A stretch of 64,000 nucleotides of DNA, taken from the NCBI RefSeq assembly GCF_026339735.1, contig NZ_JAPEQG010000001.1:1-64000 (forward strand), in the 5' to 3' direction. This DNA comes from Streptomyces sp. NBC_01669 (GTDB taxonomy: Bacteria > Actinomycetota > Actinomycetes > Streptomycetales > Streptomycetaceae). The notes under the pieces were generated by a model. That model was given only the letters and a program-made list of their open reading frames with translations. It had not been told where the DNA came from and did no database searches. Of this stretch, positions 9,472-17,388 are shown one piece after another. The position numbers and the translations under genes are program-made. Every line of letters starts with the position of its first letter. Position 1 is the stretch's first letter.

Positions 9472-10197
9472 CTACGGGCGGTGGTGGGCGCGCCAGGTGC
9501 GGCACAGTGCGCTGAACTCCTGCTGCCGTTCGGCCAGAAGGTCGTGGGGCCGTTGCAGGTGGCAGTCCAGGATATGTACGCCGTCGGCGAAGGGCTCGAA
9601 TCCGATGCGCGCCCAGACGCCCGCGAGCTTGGCGGCGGCCTGGCTGCGCTGTTCCTTGGTGAGTTCGCGGCCGTCGGCCGAGCCGGGCTCGCAGGCGACC
9701 GCGACACAGTCCTGCGACAGGCGGCGGATGGCCGCGCCCGCCAGGACCGGGCCCAGGCCGAGACCGCGCCACGCGGGTTCCAGGACAACTCGGTCCATGA
9801 TCAGCAGGTCACCGACCGGGTGGGCAAGTGTCTCTTCAAAGGTGGTGTCCCACTCCCTCGTGCCGACGTTCAGCACCGTCCCGCCGATGTGGGCGACGTC
9901 TCCGGTGTAGGAGTCCATCGCCTCGAAGGGATCGTCGGGGCCGTACATCCGCACCCGTACAAAGGACATCCGGCCCACTGAGACATCCTGCACCGCGTCC
10001 AGCGCATCCTGATCCATGTCGTTGTACGCAGCCGTGTCCTCGGCCAGGATGCCCGCATCGATCCGGGCGGTCACCGTCCAGACCTCTAGCGTCTCCTCGA
10101 ACTCGAACGGCTGGATCGGGTGTTCGTGGTGGTAGGCGAGGCTGACGAGCGACGGATCGGCAGGCAGCAGGGAAAGATCGGGAAGCACGGTGGTCAC
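9472..10197 (-). CDS. GNAT-like acetyltransferase domain protein
   Basis: 241 residues from GTG 10197; an upstream ATG (10344) would add 49 Arg-rich residues that look less likely. The C-terminal half carries a GNAT-type core: [20 protein letters not shown] (acetyl-CoA loop of R-G-x-G-x-G/P type), then [18 protein letters not shown] and a [19 protein letters not shown] ending that matches the family's final strand and helix. The N-terminal ~100 residues ([20 protein letters not shown]) have no obvious family. Same strand as the kinase that follows; the pair may act together. Target unknown. Confidence 0.65.
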   Translation of the reverse strand: MTTVLPDLSLLPADPSLVSLAYHHEHPIQPFEFEETLEVWTVTARIDAGILAEDTAAYNDMDQDALDAVQDVSVGRMSFVRVRMYGPDDPFEAMDSYTGDVAHIGGTVLNVGTREWDTTFEETLAHPVGDLLIMDRVVLEPAWRGLGLGPVLAGAAIRRLSQDCVAVACEPGSADGRELTKEQRSQAAAKLAGVWARIGFEPFADGVHILDCHLQRPHDLLAERQQEFSALCRTWRAHHRP

Positions 10198-10519
10198 CGT
10201 GCCACCGTAGTGCCCACGGGCCTCCGCCCGCCGGGGAACAGTTTCGCTCTTGTCCCATCTGAGATCGACCCGGCAGCCGCCCTTGACCCTGGGCTTCTCC
10301 CGGCGCGTGAGGTCGCGGTCTGCTGCGCCTGCACGCCGCGTCATTCGGCCTCGCCTGGCGGGTCAGATGCGCCAGGAGCGAAGGCGGTCACCGGCCGTGA
10401 GCCAGCCTCCAGCCCACGGAGCGTCGGTGGCCTTCAGCGCGCGACCGGCGAGCAGACCACCCAGGAACCGGACGATCACAGCGGTACCTTCATCCGGCGG
10501 GACTCTTCCGCCTCGCGGA

Positions 10520-11454
10520 CTACGCGTAGTGGGCAGCTCCGGCATAGGACATTCCCAGCGCTGCGGTGAGCTGCTTGATGTCGAGTTCGGCAGCGAGGGT
10601 GAGCAGCCGTGTCGAGCGCAGGATGCGGGGCAGCAGGCCGACCGGTGTGAGGCTGTCGCGGATGTGCGCGGCGCCCGCTGGCCCGTGGGTGGTTCTGGTC
10701 AGGCGGGTGACCAGGACGTGCGGGTTGTCCGTGCCCAGTGAGGCGCGGTGGGCGAGGCAGCCCTTCAATGCCTTCCATGTCGCCCCGTCGAGTACGAGGT
10801 CGACGGAGCGTCCCGGGAAACGCACAGCGTGGCGGGCAGGGGTGAGGTGGTCGAGGGTGAGGAGGCGCAGCTCGGTGGTGGTCGCTGCGTGGAGGAGTGC
10901 GGCCAACCCGATGAACGCCTCGTGCGGGTGCATCTCGCCGGGCCCGTTCCAGCGGTGGTAGAGCGTGCGCTGCTCGTCCAGGGTGAGCGTGGCGCCCCTG
11001 AAGCCGCGTGGCTGCGGGGCATCGAGGGGCGCGGCCGGGTTGTGCAGAACGGCTCCGGTGCGCTGGGCGTGGGCGAAGAACTGGTGCAGGCCTGCCAGCC
11101 AGGAGGCTCTGCGGGCCGCGTTGCTGGCGAGGAACGCCTCCAGGTCCGCCGTGGTCAGGGACGCCCACGTCTGATGGCCTCGGCCTGTGGCGTGCAGGGA
11201 GAGGTCCCGGACGGTGTCCAGGCGGATCTCGATGGTCTTCAACTGGTTCGGGCGCAGGCCCAGAGCAGCGGCGCGCTCGCGCTGGGCCAGCAGCGTCTGC
11301 GCGAAGCCGCGGACGGCTGGGCGCAGCGGGGCCGGTACGGCTTCGATGCGGCGTTCCTGGCGGGCGGCGGCTGTCGTTTCCTCGACTGCCTTGGGGGCGT
11401 CGTGGAGGTGGTGGGCGTGGAAGAAGTCGGTGAGAGGCCGGACGAGCCGGGGAT
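10520..11454 (-). pseudogene. Tyrosine recombinase-like protein truncated by an IS
   Basis: Open in frame from the IS256 right end at 11454/11455 down to a stop at 10520, about 310 codons, with no proper start. It begins HPRLVRPLTDFFHAHH at the IS border, so the N-terminus was removed by the insertion. The middle (TWASLTTADLEAFLA, LHQFFAHAQRTGAVLHNPAA) matches the SAM-like core-binding domain; the end (LLTLAAELDIKQLTAALGMS) resembles the last recombinase helix before the catalytic Tyr, and a Tyr lies in the terminal GAAHYA. A clear R-H-x-x-R motif was not found, so it may be a divergent, non-catalytic family member. Confidence 0.6.
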
Positions 11455-11495
11455 GGGTCTGTAAAGTTAACGGTGGTTCTGGAGTTGTTAGTGGG

Positions 11496-12293
11496 TCAGC
11501 GTCGAGCGGCGGAGAGTCGTCCGTCGAAGGTGATCTCGAAGGCGTTGAGTGCGGCCTTCCATCGCTGTGACCAGCGTTTGCGGCCCTGGCCGGTGGGGTC
11601 CAGGCTCATGACGGCCATGTAGACGCATTTGATCGCTGCTGCTCGTTTGGGAAGTGTCCGCGGGCTCGGACGGCCTTGCGGATGCGCGCGTTGACCGACT
11701 CGATGGCGTTCGTCGTGCATACAACTCGCCTTATTTCTGTGTCGAATTGGAGGAAAGGCACGAACTCGGCCCAGGCGTTCTCCCACAACCACACGATCGC
11801 TGGATACTTCCCGCCCCAGGCGTCACTGAACTCCAGGAAACGTTCCGTGGCGGCGTCCTCGGTCGGGGCCGTGTAGACGGGCTTGAGCGCCTTCGAGATC
11901 TTGTCCCAGTCCTGCCGGGCCGCGTAGCGAAACGACGCCCGCAGCAGGTGAACCACACAAGTCTGCGTGATCGCCTGGGGCCAGACCGTCCCGATCGCGT
12001 CGGGCAGGCCCTTAAGTCCGTCACAGACGACCATGCAGACGTCTTCGGTGCCGCGATTCTTGATCTCGGTGAGGACTTGGAGCCAGTACTTGGCGCCCTC
12101 GCCACCGTCGCCGGCCCAGAGCCCGAGGATCTCGCGGGTGCCCTCGACAGTGACCGCCAAGGCCACATAGATCGGCCTGTTGGCCACCTGGCCGTCCCGC
12201 AGCTTCACGTGCACACAGTCGATGAACAAGACGGGGTAAACCGCCCCGAGTCGAGCGGACGGTTCTGCCATTCGTTCATGCCGTCGATCACCT
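11496..12293 (-). pseudogene. IS256-family transposase, C-terminal block with frameshifts
   Basis: Reads KVIDGMNEWQNRPLD, shifts frame near 12255, then continues AVYPVLFIDCVHVKLRDGQV, GLWAGDGGEGAKYWLQVLTE, VVCDGLKGLPDAIGTVWPQA, CVVHLLRASFRYAARQDW and TNAIESVNARIRKAVRARGH, the DDE core of IS256/Mutator transposases. A second frameshift near 11640 moves the tail (AAIKCVYMAVMSLDPTGQGR to GRLSAARR) to another frame. Catalytic Asp residues are present, but two frameshifts plus the IS110 insertion make the enzyme non-functional. Joins in sense to 13745-14239. Confidence 0.85.
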
Positions 12294-13745
12294 TGATGCT
12301 CCTATCGTTGGTCAAGCGGCAGCGAGCCACTCGCGGTAGGTGCTGGCGAAGGCGTCATCGCGGCGAAGGCCCCGCTCGATGTTGGAGATGACGGCGGGCC
12401 AGACCCCGAAGTGGTTCGCGGCGGCGGTGAGCGTGATGTTCTTGGCCTGGCGGGCTGGCCTGAGGTCCGCGATCTCGGGGACCTCGACCGTCGTGGTCAG
12501 GAGACGGAAGACCTCACGTGCGATCGCGCGCTTGAGGAGCCGGAGGATCTCCTTCTTCGTCCGTCCGGCGTCGGTCTGTCGGGCAACGTAGTCACGGGTG
12601 CGCTGATCTCGGCGCATACGGACGAGTGCGATCCGGTGGAGGGCCGCGTTGGCCGCGCGGTCCCCGCCGCGGGAGAGCCGGTGCCGGTTGGTCTTGCCGC
12701 TGGAGGCCGGAACCGGGGCGACGCCGCACAAGGCGGCGAAGGACGCCTCCGTGCGCAAGCGGGCGGGATTGTCACCGGCCGTGATCAACAGCTGTGTCGC
12801 GGTGTCGGGCCCGATGCCGTAGGCGGCGCGCAGGCCAGGGTTGAGCCGCGTGACCAGGACGTCCAACTCCGAGGTCAGAGCCATGTGTTCGGCGGTCAGG
12901 CTCTGGACGCGCCGCGCGAGCGTGCGCAGAGCGGTCAGGACCGGAGCGTGGATGGGATCGCTGCCGATGCGGAGCCGGACCAGGGCGGCGACGCGCATGT
13001 CGCCCCGCAGCACCTCGTACTTCGCGCGGATCCCGTCGGGTGCGCAGATCAGGATGTGTCCGATCTGGTTCAGTGCCGCGGTACGGGCCTTGATCGCGGA
13101 TCGTGCCACGTTGTGCAGTGCCCGGATCCCGGTGACGGTATCGCCCTTGGGGGCGCTGGTGGCCCGGCCGGACACGACCGCCCGAGCGGCGGCGTAGGCG
13201 TCGATGGGATCGGACTTGCCGATCCTGCGGCGCTCGGCCTTGTCCGGCCGGTTGACCTCGATCACGGTCAGGCCGGCCTCGCGGGCCGCTCGCGTGAACC
13301 CCGAGCCGTAGGAGGATGTGCCTTCCACCCCGACGGAGACGACAGTGCCATGAGCGGCCATGAACGCGATAGCAGCCGTGTATCCAGCGGCCGTTGTGGG
13401 GAACTCAGCGTCGGCGAGCTGCCCGCCGCGGTCAGTCACCACGGCGACGTGGATGGTGTCGGCGTGGGAGTCCACTCCGCCGATCACCACGTGTTCGACG
13501 ACGGCTTCGGTGTCCGTTCCTGTCATGCTGGAGATGCCTTCCTGACCGGAGATGGCTCCGGCCGGGCGGGGCAGACAGGACAGTGATGGGGCCTTTAGCC
13601 AGGCTCCTATAAGGTCATGATCCACCCGGCCGGGGCCTCGGGAACGGGCCCCGGCAGCCGGACAGACCAAGGCGAAGACAGCCCAGCAGGACGTCAGTCA
13701 GTGATCGAGTCACGACCACCGGGGACCCGGATACCACTATCACTG
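12290..13745 (-). mobile_element. IS110-family element inside the IS256 transposase gene
   Basis: Edges are inferred from where the IS256 transposase reading breaks off: KTTIFVITD ends at about 13745 and the sense resumes with KVIDGMNEW at about 12293. IS110 elements lack long inverted repeats and usually do not leave clear target duplications, which fits. Length about 1.45 kb with one transposase. Exact ends are uncertain by several bases. Confidence 0.75.
12312..13526 (-). CDS. IS110-family (DEDD) transposase
   Basis: 404 residues from ATG 13526 (GGAAGG upstream). The N-terminal DEDD nuclease domain begins VVIGGVDSHADTIHVAVV and includes VSVGVEGTSSYGSGF and KSDPIDAYAAARAV (catalytic Asp residues). 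The C-terminal transposase-20 (IS116/IS110/IS902) domain has GPDTATQLLITAGDNPARL, FAALCGVAPVPASSGKT and LSRGGDRAANAALHRI with the conserved Ser. The open frame looks intact, so this copy could still be active. A short HTH-like tail (LTAAANHFGVWPAVISNIER) is unusual for the family. Confidence 0.9.
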   Translation of the reverse strand: MTGTDTEAVVEHVVIGGVDSHADTIHVAVVTDRGGQLADAEFPTTAAGYTAAIAFMAAHGTVVSVGVEGTSSYGSGFTRAAREAGLTVIEVNRPDKAERRRIGKSDPIDAYAAARAVVSGRATSAPKGDTVTGIRALHNVARSAIKARTAALNQIGHILICAPDGIRAKYEVLRGDMRVAALVRLRIGSDPIHAPVLTALRTLARRVQSLTAEHMALTSELDVLVTRLNPGLRAAYGIGPDTATQLLITAGDNPARLRTEASFAALCGVAPVPASSGKTNRHRLSRGGDRAANAALHRIALVRMRRDQRTRDYVARQTDAGRTKKEILRLLKRAIAREVFRLLTTTVEVPEIADLRPARQAKNITLTAAANHFGVWPAVISNIERGLRRDDAFASTYREWLAAA

Positions 13746-14239
13746 TCCGTGATCACGAAGATGGTCGTCTTGGAGACTTCGGCTCCATAGACCTCGGCCA
13801 GGTGGGCGGAGATCTCCCCGTGAGTCAGGCCCCGGGCCGACAGGGACAGCACCATCTCGTCGACGCCGGTCAGCCGGCGCTGTCGTTTCCGCACGATCTG
13901 CGGCTCGAAGCTTCCTTCCCGGTCCCGGGGCACCTCGATCTCGACCGGCCCGACCTCGGTTACCACTGTCTTGGCCCGGGTGCCGTTGCGGGTGTTCCCG
14001 GTACCGGCCCTCTCGTGCTTCTCGTGGCCGAGATGATCAGTGATCTCGCCTTCGAGAGCGGACTCAAGGATCTTCTTCGTCAGCTGCTGCAGCAACCCGC
14101 CTTGGCCTGTGAGGTTGATCCCGTCGGCCTTGGCTCGGTCCACCAGCTGGCCGATCAACTGGTCATCCAGCACGGCCGGATCCAGCCCGGCCGGCTGTGC
14201 TTCTTCCACGGCCTCGGCCGAGACGATCACGTCTGTCAT
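13745..14239 (-). pseudogene. IS256-family transposase, N-terminal block
   Basis: Begins MTDVIVSAEAVEEAQPAGLD at 14239 and carries the family's N-terminal region: LTKKILESALEGEITDHLGH, GNTRNGTRAKTV, VEIEVPRDREGSFEPQIVRK and LSARGLTHGEISAHLAEVYG. It breaks off after VSKTTIFVITD at about 13745, where IS110 sequence supplies a short spurious tail and a stop at 13694. The remainder is at 11496-12293. Confidence 0.85.
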
Positions 14240-14579
14240 CGGGTGTCACTTCCTGTTCGAAGATCCACCGTTGACCGTGCAGACCCTCCAAGGTTGAAGA
14301 TCGCCGATCTCTTGCTCTCTGGTGACGTGTCACGTCCTCGGAAGAGTGCGATGGCGTGGCGTACTCCGGCGGTGGCGTCGGGTGGGCTGCATGACCCGGG
14401 GCACGGGGGCCTGGGGGACTGCCTGAAGCAGTTGTTCGACCGTTCGGCTGGTGAAAGACACCCGCATGCACCTCAGGCCCGGTCAGCCGGCCTGGCCTGT
14501 GTCAGCTTGTGAATGTCTGTCTGTCAGGCATGGGACCGCCCCGTCGTAGGGGCCGCTCAGCGACTGGAGGAGAGGGCCG

Positions 14580-16004
14580 ATGGAAAGTGGCGGACGGCCG
14601 TCGGGGCCGGCACCCTCCGGTGGGCCGCAACGTCGGGGATCGGACGGAGAGCGCACGCGGGCGTGGCGTGAGCGCATGGAGGCTGCTCTGGCGGCTACCA
14701 CCGTGCGTACCCGGGCGACAGCGCGACGCATCGGCCAGATGCCCCCGCCACCGGGTCCGTTCCGTCCCGGGTTCTGGCGTAGTCCGATCCGCGGGCCCTG
14801 GCTGACCTCGGTGTTCGGCCTGGTGCTGCTGATCGGCATCCCGCTGCTGTTCGTTACCGGACTGCTCTCCTACGCCTCCTACAACCCCGGGCTGAGCCCC
14901 CTCAATGACAAGACTCCCGACAAGGGCGTGCTGGGCTTCTATCTGTTCAGCTGGCCCACGCACCCGTACTGGCTGTACCGGCTGCTCCAGGGCGTGCACG
15001 TGACGCTGGGTGTGGTCCTGGTGCCGGTGCTGCTGGCCAAGTTGTGGTCGGTAATCCCGAAGCTGTTCGAATGGCTGCCAGTGCGCTCCGTCGCCCATGG
15101 ACTGGAGCGGCTCTCCTTGCTGATGCTGGTCGGCGGGGTCATCTTCGAGTTCGTCACCGGCATCCTCAACATCCAGCTCTACTACGTCTTCCCGGGCTCG
15201 TTCTACCGCCTGCACTTCTACGGCGCCTGGGTGTTCATCGCCGCCTTCGTCGTCCACGTGGGCCTCAAACTCGCCCGGATGACACGTGCCCTGCGCTCTC
15301 GCAGTCTGAGCGCCGAACTGCGCACCGACCTCGCCCACACCCTGCCCGAACCCCCCGACCCCGACGGCCTGGTGGCAGCCGCCCCCACCCCGCCGACGAT
15401 GAGCCGCCGCGGCGCGGTGGGCATGGTGGGAGCGGGATCGCTACTCCTCCTCGCCGTGACCGCCGGACAGAGCATCGGCGGCCGGCTGCGCGGCACGGCG
15501 CTCCTCGCACCGCACAACCGCGATCCGGGCAGGAGCCCGAACGGCTTCCAGATCAACAAGACGGCGGCGGCCGTCGGTGTCACTCCCGCGCTCGTCGGAC
15601 CGGACTGGCGGCTGGAGGTGCACGGACGCGGAGCGCCACTGGTCTTCACCCGCGAGCAGCTCCTGGCCATGCCGCAGCATGCCGCCGCACTGCCGATCGC
15701 CTGTGTGGAGGGATGGTCCACCGACGACCAGCACTGGAGCGGCCTACGGCTGGCCGACCTCGCCGCCATGACCGGCATGTCCGGCGCCGGAAGCGTCCTG
15801 GTCGAATCCATCCAACCACCCGGCCCGTTCACCAGAGTGGTGCTGCGGGGCAACCAAATCCACGACCTCCGAGCGCTGCTCGCCCTCCGCGTCAACGGCG
15901 CACATCTCTCGCTCGACCACGGATACCCGGCCCGCATCATCGTCCCGGCCAACCCCGGTGTGAACAACACCAAGTGGGTCCACCGGCTCACCTTCAGGGC
16001 GTGA
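14580..16004 (+). CDS. Molybdopterin-dependent oxidoreductase with N-terminal cytochrome b-type membrane domain
   Basis: 474 residues. Residues ~75-230 hold four hydrophobic spans (VFGLVLLIGIPLLFVTGLL; GVHVTLGVVLVPVLLA; LLMLVGGVIFEFVTGIL; YGAWVFIAAFVVHVGL) with histidines placed like heme ligands (LLQGVHVTL, FVVHVGLKL). A fifth hydrophobic stretch follows at ~280. Residues ~310-474 are a sulfite-oxidase-type Moco domain: WRLEVHG, LPIACVEGWS with the Mo-ligand Cys, GLRLADL, and the ending LDHGYPARIIVPANPGVNN. The redox centre probably faces outside, with electrons passed to the membrane heme. Substrate unknown. First gene of a tight three-gene operon. Confidence 0.85.
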   Translation: MESGGRPSGPAPSGGPQRRGSDGERTRAWRERMEAALAATTVRTRATARRIGQMPPPPGPFRPGFWRSPIRGPWLTSVFGLVLLIGIPLLFVTGLLSYASYNPGLSPLNDKTPDKGVLGFYLFSWPTHPYWLYRLLQGVHVTLGVVLVPVLLAKLWSVIPKLFEWLPVRSVAHGLERLSLLMLVGGVIFEFVTGILNIQLYYVFPGSFYRLHFYGAWVFIAAFVVHVGLKLARMTRALRSRSLSAELRTDLAHTLPEPPDPDGLVAAAPTPPTMSRRGAVGMVGAGSLLLLAVTAGQSIGGRLRGTALLAPHNRDPGRSPNGFQINKTAAAVGVTPALVGPDWRLEVHGRGAPLVFTREQLLAMPQHAAALPIACVEGWSTDDQHWSGLRLADLAAMTGMSGAGSVLVESIQPPGPFTRVVLRGNQIHDLRALLALRVNGAHLSLDHGYPARIIVPANPGVNNTKWVHRLTFRA

Positions 16005-16006
16005 CC

Positions 16007-16510
16007 ATGGCACGATTCGTCCGCTGGTACGGCTCCGGCCCCCTGCACCTTCTCGTCCTCATCGCCTCGTTCGCCCTCACCGGCTACGCCATGGTGCGCC
16101 TGTTCGCCGTCCGGCCGCTGGAGGTGGCGATCTGGTTCGTCGGCGCGGCGATCCTCCACGACCTGATCCTGCTGCCCCTGTACTCGCTCGCCGATCTGTC
16201 CGCCCATTCCGTCCTGCGGCACCGTTCGGACGGCATACCGCACGAGCCGTGGATCAACTACCTGCGCGTCCCCGCCTTCCTGGCCGGTCTGCTCCTACTG
16301 GTCTGGTTCCCCCTCATCTTCCGACTGGCGGTCCCCTACCCCGGTTACACCGGGTTGTCCTACGACGTCTACCTCGGCCGATGGCTGGCGATCACCGGCG
16401 TGCTCTTCGCCGCCTCCGCAGTGGCCTTCACGATGAGGCTTCGCCGCGTCCGGCGGGCCGCCCGCGCCGACGAGGAACGCCCACCGCCCGACCCCGACGG
16501 CCCCCCGTGA
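16007..16510 (+). CDS. Membrane protein of the molybdopterin oxidoreductase operon
   Basis: 167 residues, beginning two bases after the oxidoreductase stop. Four likely membrane helices: LLVLIASFALTGYAMVRLF, VAIWFVGAAILHDLILLPLY, FLAGLLLLVWFPLIFRLAV and WLAITGVLFAASAVAFTM; the C-terminus is Arg-rich and then acidic (RADEERPPPDPDGPP). A His-Asp pair (AAILHDLILL) in helix two might bind a cofactor. No named family. Its stop overlaps the next start (GTGA), so the three genes are probably co-translated. A partner subunit or assembly factor for the oxidoreductase is inferred from position only. Confidence 0.75.
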   Translation: MARFVRWYGSGPLHLLVLIASFALTGYAMVRLFAVRPLEVAIWFVGAAILHDLILLPLYSLADLSAHSVLRHRSDGIPHEPWINYLRVPAFLAGLLLLVWFPLIFRLAVPYPGYTGLSYDVYLGRWLAITGVLFAASAVAFTMRLRRVRRAARADEERPPPDPDGPP

Positions 16511-17181
16511 CGACCGAGGAGAACCGACCCGCACGCCGGGACCCCTACGCACTGGCCCTGCGGACCGGCGGCGGGCCGGTGTACCTACGGCTGACGGACG
16601 GACGGTGGACCTGGTTGCCGGTGCACCGCTGGTACGCACAACCCACCAGGGCCGACGAAACCCTGCTGGAGCGCTGCGCCAGCCCCGTCCTGGACGTCGG
16701 CTGCGGACCGGGCCGGCTGTGCAGTGCACTCCTGCACCAGGGCATCTTCGCCGTCGGTATCGACGTTGCCCCGCGGGCGGTCGCCCGCACCATCGCTCTC
16801 GGTGGGACGGCACTGTGCCGGTCGGTGTTCGCCCCCCTTCCTGGTGAGGGAGCCTGGCAGACCCTCCTGCTGGCCGACGGGAACATCGGTATCGGCGGCG
16901 ACCCCCGGGCCCTGCTCCGACGGTGTACACAGCTCATCGCACCGACGGGTGTCCTGCTCGTCGAGGTCGAGCCGATCGACGTTGCGGAGCGCTGTACCGC
17001 ATGGGTGGAAGACACCCATGGCCATCGGGGTCCGCCGTTTCCCTGGGCACGTCTCGGCGCTCCAGCGCTCCGCCGCATCGCGCCAGAACTCGGCCTCGGC
17101 GTCACCGACGAGTGGCAGGGCGATCACCGGAGCTTCCTTGCACTGAGCCCTCAGTGCACTGCCCGGGGGCGTCCCAACTGA
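16507..17181 (+). CDS. Class I SAM-dependent methyltransferase
   Basis: 224 residues from GTG 16507, overlapping the upstream stop by four bases. Motif I is VLDVGCGPGRLCSAL, followed by IFAVGIDVAPRAVART (acidic residue binding the SAM ribose), LLLADGNIGIGGDP (motif II/Asp loop) and PTGVLLVEVEP. The N-terminal DPYALALRTGGGPVYLRLTD is shared by proteins encoded with membrane molybdopterin oxidoreductases in actinomycetes, as far as I recall. The substrate is unknown. Translational coupling suggests it serves the same pathway as the two genes before it. Confidence 0.8.
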   Translation: MTTEENRPARRDPYALALRTGGGPVYLRLTDGRWTWLPVHRWYAQPTRADETLLERCASPVLDVGCGPGRLCSALLHQGIFAVGIDVAPRAVARTIALGGTALCRSVFAPLPGEGAWQTLLLADGNIGIGGDPRALLRRCTQLIAPTGVLLVEVEPIDVAERCTAWVEDTHGHRGPPFPWARLGAPALRRIAPELGLGVTDEWQGDHRSFLALSPQCTARGRPN

Positions 17182-17388
17182 TGGGGGATCGGCGATCCGG
17201 TTGCGAGGACATCGGCCGGGCTCCGGTGACGACCGACCAGGTGGCCTCGCCGGATCGTGGCACTCCGCCATGACAACAACGGCGGTGGGAGGTCCGGCCC
17301 GCCGATGGTGCCGCTTGAGTGAGGTCAGTTCGCTGCGCAGGGAGGCTGTGATGGATCACCGACCGGCACGTGATGTGGGCCTGTCCCG

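Larger units (their letters stand above)
11455..14286 (-). mobile_element. IS256-family element, interrupted by an IS110-family element
   Basis: Ends are read from imperfect inverted repeats: GGGTCTGTAAAGTTAACGG from 11455 and the complementary GGGTCTGCACGGTCAACGG reading inward from 14286, continuing into GGTGG(T/A)TCT. No matching target duplication is visible (CCGGGGAT on one side, TCCAAGGT on the other), which suggests later rearrangement. The transposase lies on the minus strand in two blocks, 13745-14239 and 11496-12293, separated by an IS110 element. It has landed in a recombinase gene. Confidence 0.8.

Noticed and set aside
14351..14512. 53-codon ORF after the IS256 left end
   Set aside because: Low-complexity translation and no ribosome site.
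15044..16510. 488-codon plus-strand frame
   Set aside because: Only its last 167 codons (from 16007) are a real gene; the rest overlaps the oxidoreductase in another frame.
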